DNA from: an uncultured Prevotella sp.
GTDB lineage: Bacteria > Bacteroidota > Bacteroidia > Bacteroidales > Bacteroidaceae
Assembly (NCBI GenBank): GCA_900317685.1
Contig: ONHQ01000008.1
Coordinates: forward strand, 16,859 to 80,858
Length of the DNA: 64,000 bases
Direction of reading: 5' to 3'
Below the pieces are notes generated by a model, which saw nothing but the letters and a program-made list of their open reading frames with translations, made no database searches and was not told the DNA's origin. Every line of letters starts with the position of its first letter. The first letter of the stretch is position 1. Of the stretch, positions 55,180 through 62,901 are shown piece after piece. Both the position numbers and the translations under genes were made by a program.

Positions 55180-57365
55180 TATTCAAGACATTGTACATCA
55201 AAAACTTCCGAAGCTACTACGGCGACAATAAGTTTGACTTTCGCAACAATGGCCTCACACTTATCGTAGGCGGAAACGGCGACGGAAAAACTACATTCTT
55301 TGAGGCTCTGCAGTGGCTGTGCAACACCACGTTGACGGAAAACGACAATAACCAGGTTAACTTCTCCGAGATGCGACGCAGTGAGATGGCTGTCGGAGAA
55401 ACGGAAGAAGTGAAAGTCGCTCTTGACTTTTTTGATGATGGTGACAAGACCATAGAGAAGTCATTTTCCATCACAAGAGATGGTGAGCAGAAGTTCACTA
55501 CAAGTAAGCTCTCTTTCCTTGGTTATGAGTCAGACGGCATAGACCGAAAGCCAGTCATAGGCGGAGGTAGTATACTCATCAAACGCTATTACGATGCTTT
55601 CATCCGGCGTTTCAGTCTGTTCAAGGGCGAATCCACGCTGAATGTATTCAACGATGCCACGGCGTTGAAACAGTTGGTGGACACTTTTTCCAACGTTAAG
55701 GAGTTCGACCGAGTAGCTGAGATGACGGCTTCTTTCGAACAAAAATCCAACCGGCAGTATCTGAAGGAATGCACCAACGACAGGAAGATTGCCGATGAGG
55801 CCAAACAACTTGAAAGCCGTCTTGAAAGTGTAACGGATGACCTCAACAGCAAGCGAAGAGAAATAAGGAGCAAGAAAGAGTCCCTGAATTTGTATGTCAG
55901 TAAGCTCGAAAATTTGGAACAGGCCAAAGAGTCCTCACAGAAGTATAAGGACATTTCTGACCGGCTGGAGGAGAAAGAAACCGAAGCAAGGAGACTGAGG
56001 GTGCAGGTAGAGCGCACCAATTTCAATACTGCCTTGCTCGACAAATTATGGATTCTCTGTGCCTTTGAGCCTGTCTTCGGAGAGTTCAAACAGAAGGTGT
56101 CTGCGCTAAGCAAGGAGAAACGCACTCAGGAGAAAGATTTTATCGCACAGAAAAACAAGGAGCTGGGTAAGATTGAGGCACAGCAAGAGATTTTGGGCGC
56201 TTTGCAGAACGGCACCGCGCCCCTACCATGGTATCTGCCTGACGAGGAGACCATGGAAGAGATGCTTCACGACGGCATCTGCAAGGTATGCGGACGGCCT
56301 GTTGAGGAAGGCTCTGAGGCGTATAAGTTCATGTCGGACAAGCTGAATGACTACAAGGAACATGTCAAGGCCGACCTGCTGAGAAAAAAGCAAAAGAAAC
56401 TCATTGAAGACAAAGAGCTTTTCAAGAATCACTATATTGAAGACTTGCACAATCTCAGCATATCGCTCAGTGGCAACAGAGAGGCAGAGGTGTCGCAGAT
56501 TCCCAATGACATCAATATGGAACTCAACTACGTAGCCATGCGGCGCGAAGACTTGAAAAAAGTGGCGAAAGAAGTGCAGGACGCTAAGGACGAGAAAGCA
56601 AGGCTGCTCATCAAGGTGGGCGTTTCCGAGGATGTCTTTGAAAAAACTTTTGCCGATATTAAAGGCCTTTTCGACCAACGTGAACAAGCCACAACGCGAA
56701 TTGTCGAACTCGAAAAGGAACAAGAACAGCTGGAATCCCGTAAAAAGGAACTCGAAAATCAACTCGACAACCTCAGCCCAGCCAACAGCCAAGTAAAGGT
56801 GCTCAAAGATGTACACCATGTTTTTGACTTGATAGCCAAGGCCTTCCAGAAAGCAAGAGACGACAATTTTACGGCATTTCTACAGGGTCTGGAAGAGAAA
56901 GCTAATGAAAAGCTTCAAGTGCTCAGCACTTCCGACTTTCACGGTCGTGTACATATTCATAGGACATGGAATGCCGAGGGGAAAGTCGTCTTGTCCATAC
57001 AGCTTCTAAGCAGCAACGGGACTGTCATTCAGAAGATGTCGGGCTCACAGGAAACACTGATGTATATTTCAGTGCTTTTCGCCATTCGAGATTTTACTCA
57101 AAAAAAACGCGACGAGGCCTATCCACTCATCTTTGATGCGGCAACGTCGTCTTTTGGTGACGAAAAGGAAGAGGACTTCTACAAGGTGTTTAGTGGTATT
57201 GACAACCAGTGCATCATCGTGACGAAAGACTTCATCCACCATGGCGAATTGGATATGGATGCAATCAATGGCATTGATGCAAAGGTTTATCAAATAAAGA
57301 AACAGGATGGTTATGACCAGGAAAACCTTGCCACCATCCGCACAATTGTAAAGGAAATAAAGTGA
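55176..57365 (+). CDS. DndD/Rad50-like SMC ATPase
   Basis: 729 residues. Walker A GGNGDGKTT (33-41), a long coiled coil broken by a zinc-hook-like CKVCGRP (Cys369, Cys372), an SMC signature-type segment MSGSQETLMYISVL and a diverged Walker B LIFDAATSSFGD near the end. This is the architecture of DndD, the ATPase of DNA phosphorothioation systems, and of Rad50. With the DndC-like protein it forms the probable modification core. Overlaps both neighbours by a few bases. Confidence 0.82.
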   Translation: MIFKTLYIKNFRSYYGDNKFDFRNNGLTLIVGGNGDGKTTFFEALQWLCNTTLTENDNNQVNFSEMRRSEMAVGETEEVKVALDFFDDGDKTIEKSFSITRDGEQKFTTSKLSFLGYESDGIDRKPVIGGGSILIKRYYDAFIRRFSLFKGESTLNVFNDATALKQLVDTFSNVKEFDRVAEMTASFEQKSNRQYLKECTNDRKIADEAKQLESRLESVTDDLNSKRREIRSKKESLNLYVSKLENLEQAKESSQKYKDISDRLEEKETEARRLRVQVERTNFNTALLDKLWILCAFEPVFGEFKQKVSALSKEKRTQEKDFIAQKNKELGKIEAQQEILGALQNGTAPLPWYLPDEETMEEMLHDGICKVCGRPVEEGSEAYKFMSDKLNDYKEHVKADLLRKKQKKLIEDKELFKNHYIEDLHNLSISLSGNREAEVSQIPNDINMELNYVAMRREDLKKVAKEVQDAKDEKARLLIKVGVSEDVFEKTFADIKGLFDQREQATTRIVELEKEQEQLESRKKELENQLDNLSPANSQVKVLKDVHHVFDLIAKAFQKARDDNFTAFLQGLEEKANEKLQVLSTSDFHGRVHIHRTWNAEGKVVLSIQLLSSNGTVIQKMSGSQETLMYISVLFAIRDFTQKKRDEAYPLIFDAATSSFGDEKEEDFYKVFSGIDNQCIIVTKDFIHHGELDMDAINGIDAKVYQIKKQDGYDQENLATIRTIVKEIK

Positions 57366-57943
57366 TGGAAAACCTATTCAATTTATGGGCAAAGCGCAAC
57401 CCCTCGTGGGAGAAACGATATGAGGATTCCATTATGGGAGCATTTACCGATTATGGCAAGCGCTATTCACAGTTCATTGACACACGTGGCAAAATTTTCG
57501 GGCCTGGTTATGAAATCTTCATCATAGCCTTCTTCATTGGCTTGTATTCCAACCAGACAAAACCGCTTACTGAGGATAAGTCGAAGGTAAAGACATTCGG
57601 GCATGCCATCATGTACTGGGGCGGAAACGAAGACATCAAACTTGGAAGGGTCTCTTACAAAATGTTACAAGAGTATATGTTTGCAGCACTCATCGCCCGT
57701 ACTGACATAGACTTCATTGCTTTGGACAAGGGAGACATCTCTCCACGGACCGTCGTGGACAAGCTTGTCGAAAAAATGGAGGAATATGCAAACTTCGGTT
57801 TTGACTATATCCAACAACACATGGAGGAACAACCTGATTGCTTCTTCAAGGATGGAGCTTTTATGCAACTATTCCTCGAATTCTTAAAGCCCAAAGCAGA
57901 AGGAGAAAATCCACAGGAAGACGATAAACCGGAAGATTTCTGA
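57365..57943 (+). CDS. Last gene of the defence operon, unknown function
   Basis: 192 residues; the ATG at 57365 overlaps the upstream stop (TGATG). Segments such as KRYEDSIMGAFTDYGKRYSQ, GKIFGPGYEIFIIAFFIGLY and KVKTFGHAIMYWGG suggest a helical DNA-associated protein. In Dnd operons a small protein, DndE, occupies the place after DndD, but I see no convincing DndE motif, so I leave it unnamed. The C-terminus is acidic (GENPQEDDKPEDF). Confidence 0.68.
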   Translation: MENLFNLWAKRNPSWEKRYEDSIMGAFTDYGKRYSQFIDTRGKIFGPGYEIFIIAFFIGLYSNQTKPLTEDKSKVKTFGHAIMYWGGNEDIKLGRVSYKMLQEYMFAALIARTDIDFIALDKGDISPRTVVDKLVEKMEEYANFGFDYIQQHMEEQPDCFFKDGAFMQLFLEFLKPKAEGENPQEDDKPEDF

Positions 57944-58047
57944 TAGGGTCTGGTCGGGCATTTGTTACATGTGAAGGAACTTCTCCTATTTGCCAATTAG
58001 GTAGCTTCTTTCCAAATGTTGTGGTTTTTTAAATTCTGCAATATAAA

Positions 58048-58095
58048 CAGACCTTCTGGTTCCATGTAAAACCCATGTGGAATTCAGAAGGTCTG
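58048..58095. repeat. Hairpin between convergent defence operons
   Basis: CAGACCTTCTG (58048-58058) pairs with CAGAAGGTCTG (58085-58095), with further CCATG/CATGG pairing inside. It lies between the operon end and the convergent 58157 gene and may block transcription from both sides, though there is no strong T-tract. Confidence 0.6.
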
Positions 58096-58156
58096 ATTGT
58101 GCTGAGACAGTTAAAACTAAGTGTCCTCTTGTTTTTATTTTACGTAATTCAAATAA

Positions 58157-58711
58157 TCAGATAGCTATAAGTAACGCTAATAAATTTTTAAGCGTTAAAC
58201 CGTCTGCGGCAAGGTCATGCGTGTTGGAAGACAACGGTGCTATTATCTTCTTGTCTATGATGAATTGCATGAATTCTTGGCGATAGTAAGGATGGCTGAT
58301 AAGCGTCCATAAGTCATCATCAAAGAAAGCATGGGTGGTATTGCGCCGAATGAAGGCGGCAGTAGGCGACTCTGTCTTGATAGGCTCACTGCCCTGCCAC
58401 GATAGATGCCAAAAATCATCGTGGCTCATAAAGTACCAAGGATAATACATTGGAGTGAGCGTTTCTTGACGAGCTTGCATGAAGTAGTTTTTGAAGAGGG
58501 CAGTATATCGTGACTCCATCTGGTCGTAGCTGAACCGATTGATGGTTATAAATCCGTCATCTATAGCCTTTAGAATTGTGAGTAGCAATATTGGCTTTGC
58601 GACAATCTTGAACCCAGAACGCTTTACGGGAGCTTGATGAATGTGTAAAAAGGCTTCTTTATAAAAAACAAGAGCCCTATCGTAATCGTAAAATTTGAGT
58701 ACTTTATTCAT
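58157..58711 (-). CDS. Protein resembling the phosphorothioate-binding (SBD) domain of ScoMcrA
   Basis: 184 residues from the ATG at 58711. The pattern KPILLLTILKAI...YYPWYFMSHDDFWHL...ESPTAAFIRRNTTHAFFDDDLWTLI matches what I know of sulfur-binding domains (KPxLLLAL, YPFWxLQNDGxWE, then a helix and DxELWxLL). Those read phosphorothioate DNA in ScoMcrA-type restriction enzymes. Here the domain stands alone, without the HNH nuclease. It lies beside the DndC/DndD-like operon, which makes a reader role plausible. It is the last gene of a minus-strand group with the membrane protein and RhuM-Fic gene. Family call is from pattern memory. Confidence 0.5.
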   Translation of the reverse strand: MNKVLKFYDYDRALVFYKEAFLHIHQAPVKRSGFKIVAKPILLLTILKAIDDGFITINRFSYDQMESRYTALFKNYFMQARQETLTPMYYPWYFMSHDDFWHLSWQGSEPIKTESPTAAFIRRNTTHAFFDDDLWTLISHPYYRQEFMQFIIDKKIIAPLSSNTHDLAADGLTLKNLLALLIAI

Positions 58712-58766
58712 TTCTGATGCAGATTTATTCTTCAAACGTTTTTGCTTGTGGATTATTATAAAGGGG

Positions 58767-59477
58767 TTACCTTTCTCCCAATCCTCTCCTGCTTGCCTCT
58801 TTCTCCCCCGGCATCTTCTTGTAGACAAAGGAATCGCCGGTGGGGAAATAAGAGGCAAAGACGGTAGCAAGGAAAGCAGAAATATCCTTGCGACTCTTGC
58901 CGATATAGAAGAAGGCCTGACTTCCATCTTGCATTAAGCTGGCTTGACTGTATAGCGGGTTAACTGCAATAGGTGTCTTTGGATCGTTGATTTGATTGCG
59001 CTCGGCGAAAGCTATGGCGCAGGCGTTGATGGCATCCTGCTCCTCTTTGGTAAAAACAGATATTCGCTTGGCAAACCATTCGAGGCTTTCTTCTACCTTT
59101 TGCAGTTTATCTTCATTGACAGACTGTACCATTGCCGTGGCGCGTTCATGCTCCAGTTGTTCGACGGTCTGTTCCAGCATGTCTACTTTCTTTTTTACGG
59201 CTTGGTATTTAATCATGAAGGCCATAATAAAGCAGAAGCAACAGACGGCGTTGACGAAAACAAGTACACCACGGTATCGCATCTCCGCTGGAAAGTTATT
59301 CAGCCCGGCAATATAACGATCCATCAGCGGTACGGCGATAAAGGATGCCACAGCTCCGGCATACAGTATTCTTATTTTAGCCTTCTCACTTATGGGTGAC
59401 AAGCTCACAAAGAGTGCAAGCAGGAGTGACACGGCGCAAAAACACATAGCTAATAATGCTGTTCCCATGTTATCCAT
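58767..59477 (-). CDS. Membrane protein with coiled coil, unknown function
   Basis: 236 residues. Three hydrophobic helices in the first ~115 residues (LLAMCFCAVSLLLALFVSL, ILYAGAVASFIAVPLM, VLVFVNAVCCFCFIMAFMI), then a coiled coil (KKKVDMLEQTVEQLEHERAT) and a soluble part of ~100 residues. Its ATG overlaps the stop of the second reading frame of the RhuM-Fic gene upstream, so translation is probably coupled. Membrane-attached sensor or effector is a guess from layout only. Confidence 0.65.
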   Translation of the reverse strand: MDNMGTALLAMCFCAVSLLLALFVSLSPISEKAKIRILYAGAVASFIAVPLMDRYIAGLNNFPAEMRYRGVLVFVNAVCCFCFIMAFMIKYQAVKKKVDMLEQTVEQLEHERATAMVQSVNEDKLQKVEESLEWFAKRISVFTKEEQDAINACAIAFAERNQINDPKTPIAVNPLYSQASLMQDGSQAFFYIGKSRKDISAFLATVFASYFPTGDSFVYKKMPGEKEASRRGLGER

Positions 59478-60548
59478 TGTTTTTGTTGATCAGGTTCACT
59501 ACAACCTTTACCATGACATCTTTTTCTTGTGTTCGGCTTTCGGCTATCATGAGCGTAAGGGCGACGAGGGTGCTGTCGGCGATGCGTTTGGTGCCATCCT
59601 CACGGTAGAGAATGCCGTTGTTGTTCGCTTTCGCGCACCTTTTCTCGCCATGGCAGAGTTCAAGCAAGCTTGACTCTGCTCATCTGGCTTAACGAAAACG
59701 TTCATAAACCAAAGGAAGAGGGTAGCTGCGATACGTTTGTTACCGTCACTGAAGGAATGGTTCTTGGTGACGAGATAGAGCAGCATGGCAGCCTTCTCCT
59801 CTACACAGGGATAGAGGTCCACACCGTCGAAGGTCTGATAGATCTGCCCGATGGAGCTCTTGAAAGAGTCGTCCTTCTCGTTGCCGAAGAGAGGGGAGTA
59901 ACCAAACTTCTTTTTCAGCACATTGATTTCCTTCATAGCGTTCTCGTAGGTGGCGTGAAAGTTCTCCTTGCTGGTGGTCTTGCTGATGCTCAACCGCTGA
60001 TAGTCGTAGTCGTCGAGGGTGTCGAGCGCATAGGTGTAGTCGACGACGACCTTGAAGAGTGCATTGCTCTCGTCTGTCGTTGGCAACGGCTGCTGTTGCA
60101 GGGTGCGTCCAAGCACCTGCACCAGTTGCCGGAGCTCAGAGATCTGCTGCTTGCGAATGCGCTCGTTCACGGCATACCCCTTGATGAGGTATTGCTTCAG
60201 CACGCTGTTTGCCCAACGTCTAAACTCAATACCTCTATGGCTTTTTACACGGTAGCCAACAGATATAATCATGTCGAGATTATAATATTCGATCTCGCGA
60301 TTGACTTTTCGAGTGCCTTCTTTTTGAACTGTCGCAAATTTTGCGACAGTTGGGATTCCATCATTCAATTCTTCTTTCAAAGCGTTGTTGATGTGCTTGC
60401 CAATCGTCTTGACATCCCTGCCAAATAATTCAGCGAGTTGCTGACGATTCAGCCATACAGTTTCTCCTTCCAGCTTGACATCAAGCTGGGTCTTGCCATC
60501 CTCGCTTTGATAGATGACGATCTCGTTGTTCAGGTCGATCTGCTTCAT
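59470..60548 (-). CDS. RhuM-Fic protein A, reading frame broken by a 74-bp insert
   Basis: N-terminal RhuM/Bro-type region (IVIYQSEDGKTQLDVKLEGE, IEYYNLDMIISVGYRVKSHR) with an HTH-like segment, then a Fic/Doc domain with motif HSFSDGNKRIAA, which in active members transfers AMP or phosphate to target proteins. Directly after FLWFMN an insert of 74 bases (59626-59699) breaks the frame: frame 0 stops at 59547, while the family end (NNGILYREDGTKRIADSTLV...VVVNLINKNN) is in the -1 frame and stops at 59470, overlapping the membrane-protein start. Either a recoding event joins them or the gene is recently inactivated. Confidence 0.75.
59626..59699. mobile_element. 74-bp palindromic insert in RhuM-Fic gene A
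   Basis: Begins CGCTTTCG and ends CGAAAAC(G), forming 8-bp near-inverted ends, flanked by GTT on both sides (possible 3-bp target duplication). The centre CAGAGTTCAAGC...GCTTGACTCTG forms a hairpin. An identical copy sits at the same codon in gene B (61178-61251). Confidence 0.6.
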
Positions 60549-60579
60549 CGCTTCATGGGTTATCGTAAACTATTGGTTG

Positions 60580-60611
60580 CAAAGATAATACATTTATTGC
60601 TAAGATCACAA
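60580..60611 (-). promoter_or_regulatory. Promoter of RhuM-Fic gene A
   Basis: Minus strand: -33 TTG (60609-60611), 21-bp spacer, -7 TATCTTTG (60580-60587). Confidence 0.65.
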
Positions 60612-60693
60612 GACAGCGAAGGAAAATATGTTGGCAGCATGCTGTCAGCCTCACAATAATGCTATCCTCCATAGCAGAAAAGTACGATTTTAT

Positions 60694-60724
60694 TTTGTGT
60701 TTCGCTCGATTTACACTACCTTTG
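60694..60724 (+). promoter_or_regulatory. Promoter of a short unit without clear ORF
   Basis: -33 TTTG (60694-60697), 19-bp spacer, -7 TACCTTTG (60717-60724). The following ~54 bases are almost the same as the leader after 62280. Confidence 0.7.
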
Positions 60725-60730
60725 CCAACG

Positions 60731-60989
60731 TTGAGTATATGTTTGCTTATGGATGCTTATTTCAGAATTTGCAGCACATTAGCAACATCGACAGGCAGAT
60801 TTATGTGAATAGTTATCAGACCATTTCGAGGAGGTGAAGTAAGCAAGGAATGAAGGCAATGGCAAGCTCGCTTGCCACTGCTGAGTGACGACGCCTACTC
60901 GACGGAAGTCAAGTAAGCATCGTATAGACAAAGTCTTATTATAAAATAGAAAATCCCACGCAACCTTTGTGGTTACGTGGGATTTTTTT
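60731..60989 (+). ncRNA. Predicted ~260-nt transcript, paralogous to the HicB-gene leader
   Basis: Lies between a consensus promoter and a strong terminator (60951-60989: AAATCCCACGCAACC with GGTTACGTGGGATTT, then T's). It shares GTTGAGTATATGTTTGCTTA and TTATTTCAGAATTTG with 62285-62330, and GAGGAGGT with 62390. It contains a hairpin TGGCAAGC/GCTTGCCA (60860-60877). The best ORF is only about 19 codons from 60749. It could be a small RNA or the leftover leader of a lost gene. Confidence 0.45.
60951..60989 (+). terminator. Terminator of the 60.7-kb short unit
   Basis: AAATCCCACGCAACC (60951-60965), loop TTTGT, GGTTACGTGGGATTT (60971-60985), then TTTT. Confidence 0.85.
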
Positions 60990-61021
60990 GTATCTTTCTG
61001 TTAGGTCGTATCGACACTCTA

Positions 61022-62082
61022 TTATACGTTGTTCTTATTAATCAGGTTCACTACAACCTTTACCATGACATCCTTTTCTTGCGTCCGGCTCTCGGCTATC
61101 ATGAGCGTGAGGGCGACAAGGGTGCTGTCGGCGATGCGCTTAGTGCCGTCTTCACGGTAAAGGATGCCGTTGTTGTTCGCTTTCGCGCACCTTTTCTCGC
61201 CATGGCAGAGTTCAAGCAAGCTTGACTCTGCTCATCTGGCTTAACGAAAACGTTCATGAACCAAAGGAACAGAGTAGCCGCAATTCTTTTATTTCCATCA
61301 CTGAACGAATGGTTCTTAGTAACGAGGTAGAGCAGCATGGCGGCTTTTTCTTCCACACTGGGGTAGAGGTCCACGCCACCAAAAGTCTGATAGATCTGCC
61401 CGATGGAGCTCTTGAAAGATTCATCCTTCTCATTGCCGAAGAGCGGAGAATATCCAAACTTCTCTTTCAGTACATTGATTTCTTTCATGGCGTTCTCGTA
61501 GGTGGCATGAAAGATCTCCTTGCTCGTCGTCTTGCTAATGCCCAACCGCTGATAGTCATAGTCGTCAAGGGTGTCGAGTGCATAGGTGTAGTCAACGACA
61601 ACCTTGAAGAGTGCATTGCTCTCATCGGTGGTCGGCACCGGTTGTTGCTGCAAGGTACGGCCCAACACCTGCACCAACTGCCTGAGCTCGGAAATCTGCT
61701 GTTTGCGTATGCGTTCGTTCACGGCATAGCCCTTGATGAGATATTGCTTCAGCACGCTATTTGCCCATTGGCGGAAGCGTACACCTCTTTGGCTATGCAC
61801 GCGATACCCTACTGATATTATAACGTCAAGCGTGTAATAGGGTACAGGCTTCTTAACTCCATTAACGTGCAAAAAATGCACGTTATTCTCCCTGTCGAGT
61901 TCTCCTTCTTTAAACACATTGGTTATGTGTCGGCGAATATTGGACTCTTCTTTATCGAAGAGCACAGCCATCTGTTTTGTATTCAGCCACACGGTCTCTC
62001 CTTCCAGCTTGACATCAAGTTGGGTCTTGCCATCCTCGCTCTGGTAGATGACGATTTCGTTGTTCAGGTCGATCTGCTTCAT
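61022..62082 (-). CDS. RhuM-Fic protein B, same frame-breaking insert as gene A
   Basis: Near-duplicate of gene A: the first 34 residues and everything after about residue 95 are almost identical, but the HTH region between (NTKQMAVLFDKEESNIRRHI..., HVNGVKKPVPYYTLDVI) is different, as in swapped recognition modules. Fic motif HSFSDGNKRIAA present. The same 74-base insert at the same codon breaks the frame; frame 0 stops at 61099 and the conserved end in the -1 frame runs to 61022. Fifteen base differences from gene A after the insert are all silent in the -1 frame. Confidence 0.75.
61178..61251. mobile_element. 74-bp palindromic insert in RhuM-Fic gene B
   Basis: Identical to 59626-59699, with about 20 identical flanking bases (total identity 61164-61257). 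Confidence 0.6.
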
Positions 62083-62112
62083 CGCTTCATGGGTTTTTGT
62101 AAACCATTGTTT

Positions 62113-62144
62113 GCAAAGGTAATATATTTATCGCTAAGATTACA
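62113..62144 (-). promoter_or_regulatory. Promoter of RhuM-Fic gene B
   Basis: Minus strand: -33 TTG (62142-62144), 21-bp spacer, -7 TACCTTTG (62113-62120). Beyond it lies an exact 19-bp tandem duplication TATGTTGGTAGCATCGCTA at 62161-62179 and 62180-62198. Confidence 0.6.
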
Positions 62145-62248
62145 AGACAACGCAAGAAAATATGTTGGTAGCATCGCTATATGTTGGTAGCATCGCTATC
62201 AGCTTTGTAAAAACGATGTACCCCAATAGCAAAACTGTTGGATTTTGT

Positions 62249-62280
62249 TTTGCCATTTCCTTCATTTTTTCCTACCTTTG
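62249..62280 (+). promoter_or_regulatory. Promoter of the HicB-like gene
   Basis: -33 TTTG (62249-62252), 20-bp spacer, -7 TACCTTTG (62273-62280). It leaves a leader of about 200 nt whose start matches the 60.73-kb unit. The gap 62083-62487 holds this leader, the duplication at 62161 and the divergent promoter of gene B. Confidence 0.72.
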
Positions 62281-62487
62281 CCAATGTTGAGTATATGTTT
62301 GCTTATGGATGCTTATTTCAGAATTTGTAACACATTAGCAACATGCAGACGCAGATGTATTTGCTTAATTATCAAAGCTTTCCGAGGAGGTCAAGTAATG
62401 ACAAAGTAATGTTTTAAGACAAAGTATGTTTTAAGACAGAGTAACATAATTTTCTTAAGGCAAAGAAATATATCAAATAAGGAGGAC

Positions 62488-62760
62488 ATGATTATGGGAA
62501 CAATGAAATATAAAGGTTACACCGGTAGCGTTGATTATAGCGAAGAAGACAATTGCCTGTACGGAGAAGTGCTTGGTAAGAGCAAGGATTTCATATCTTA
62601 TGAGGGCAAAGACGTAGACTCACTGCGTAAAGATTTCGAAGAAACTGTAGATGCCTATATCGCCAATTGTAAGGCAAATGGTGTTGAACCACGTAAACCA
62701 TACAGCGGTAATCTTAATTATACTCACAAAGAGCGCCAGGATTATGAAATTCGTTTTTAA
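62488..62760 (+). CDS. HicB-like antitoxin-type protein without visible partner
   Basis: 90 residues. MKYKGYTGSVDYSEEDNCLYGEVLGKSKDFISYEGKDVDSLRKDF shows the HicB/DUF1902 fold (degraded RNase-H-like) that neutralises HicA RNases. The usual C-terminal ribbon-helix-helix is missing: the protein ends YTHKERQDYEIRF after the conserved KPYSGN. Unusually for Bacteroidota the start has a strong Shine-Dalgarno (AAGGAGG, 5 bases before ATG). No hicA is seen on either side. Either an orphan regulator or a shortened antitoxin. Confidence 0.7.
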   Translation: MIMGTMKYKGYTGSVDYSEEDNCLYGEVLGKSKDFISYEGKDVDSLRKDFEETVDAYIANCKANGVEPRKPYSGNLNYTHKERQDYEIRF

Positions 62761-62857
62761 AGCTATAAAAGATATAATAAGATAAAAAACATACCGCTCC
62801 TCGTTTACAAAAGGAAGAGGAAATTAAAATGATTTTATTATTTATGCGGTGTTATAA

Positions 62858-62889
62858 TTTGCTTAATCTATATATTTTTACTAACTTTG
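62858..62889 (+). promoter_or_regulatory. Promoter of the broken AAA ATPase gene
   Basis: -33 TTTG (62858-62861), 20-bp spacer, -7 TAACTTTG (62882-62889), still intact. Confidence 0.7.
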
Positions 62890-62901
62890 CGCAAGTTATA
62901 C

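Noticed and set aside
61022-61219. Separate small gene for the conserved C-terminal Fic segment
   Set aside because: The frame lacks an ATG or GTG with a ribosome site at its start (only TTG), and the segment continues the Fic domain; treated as part of the broken gene.
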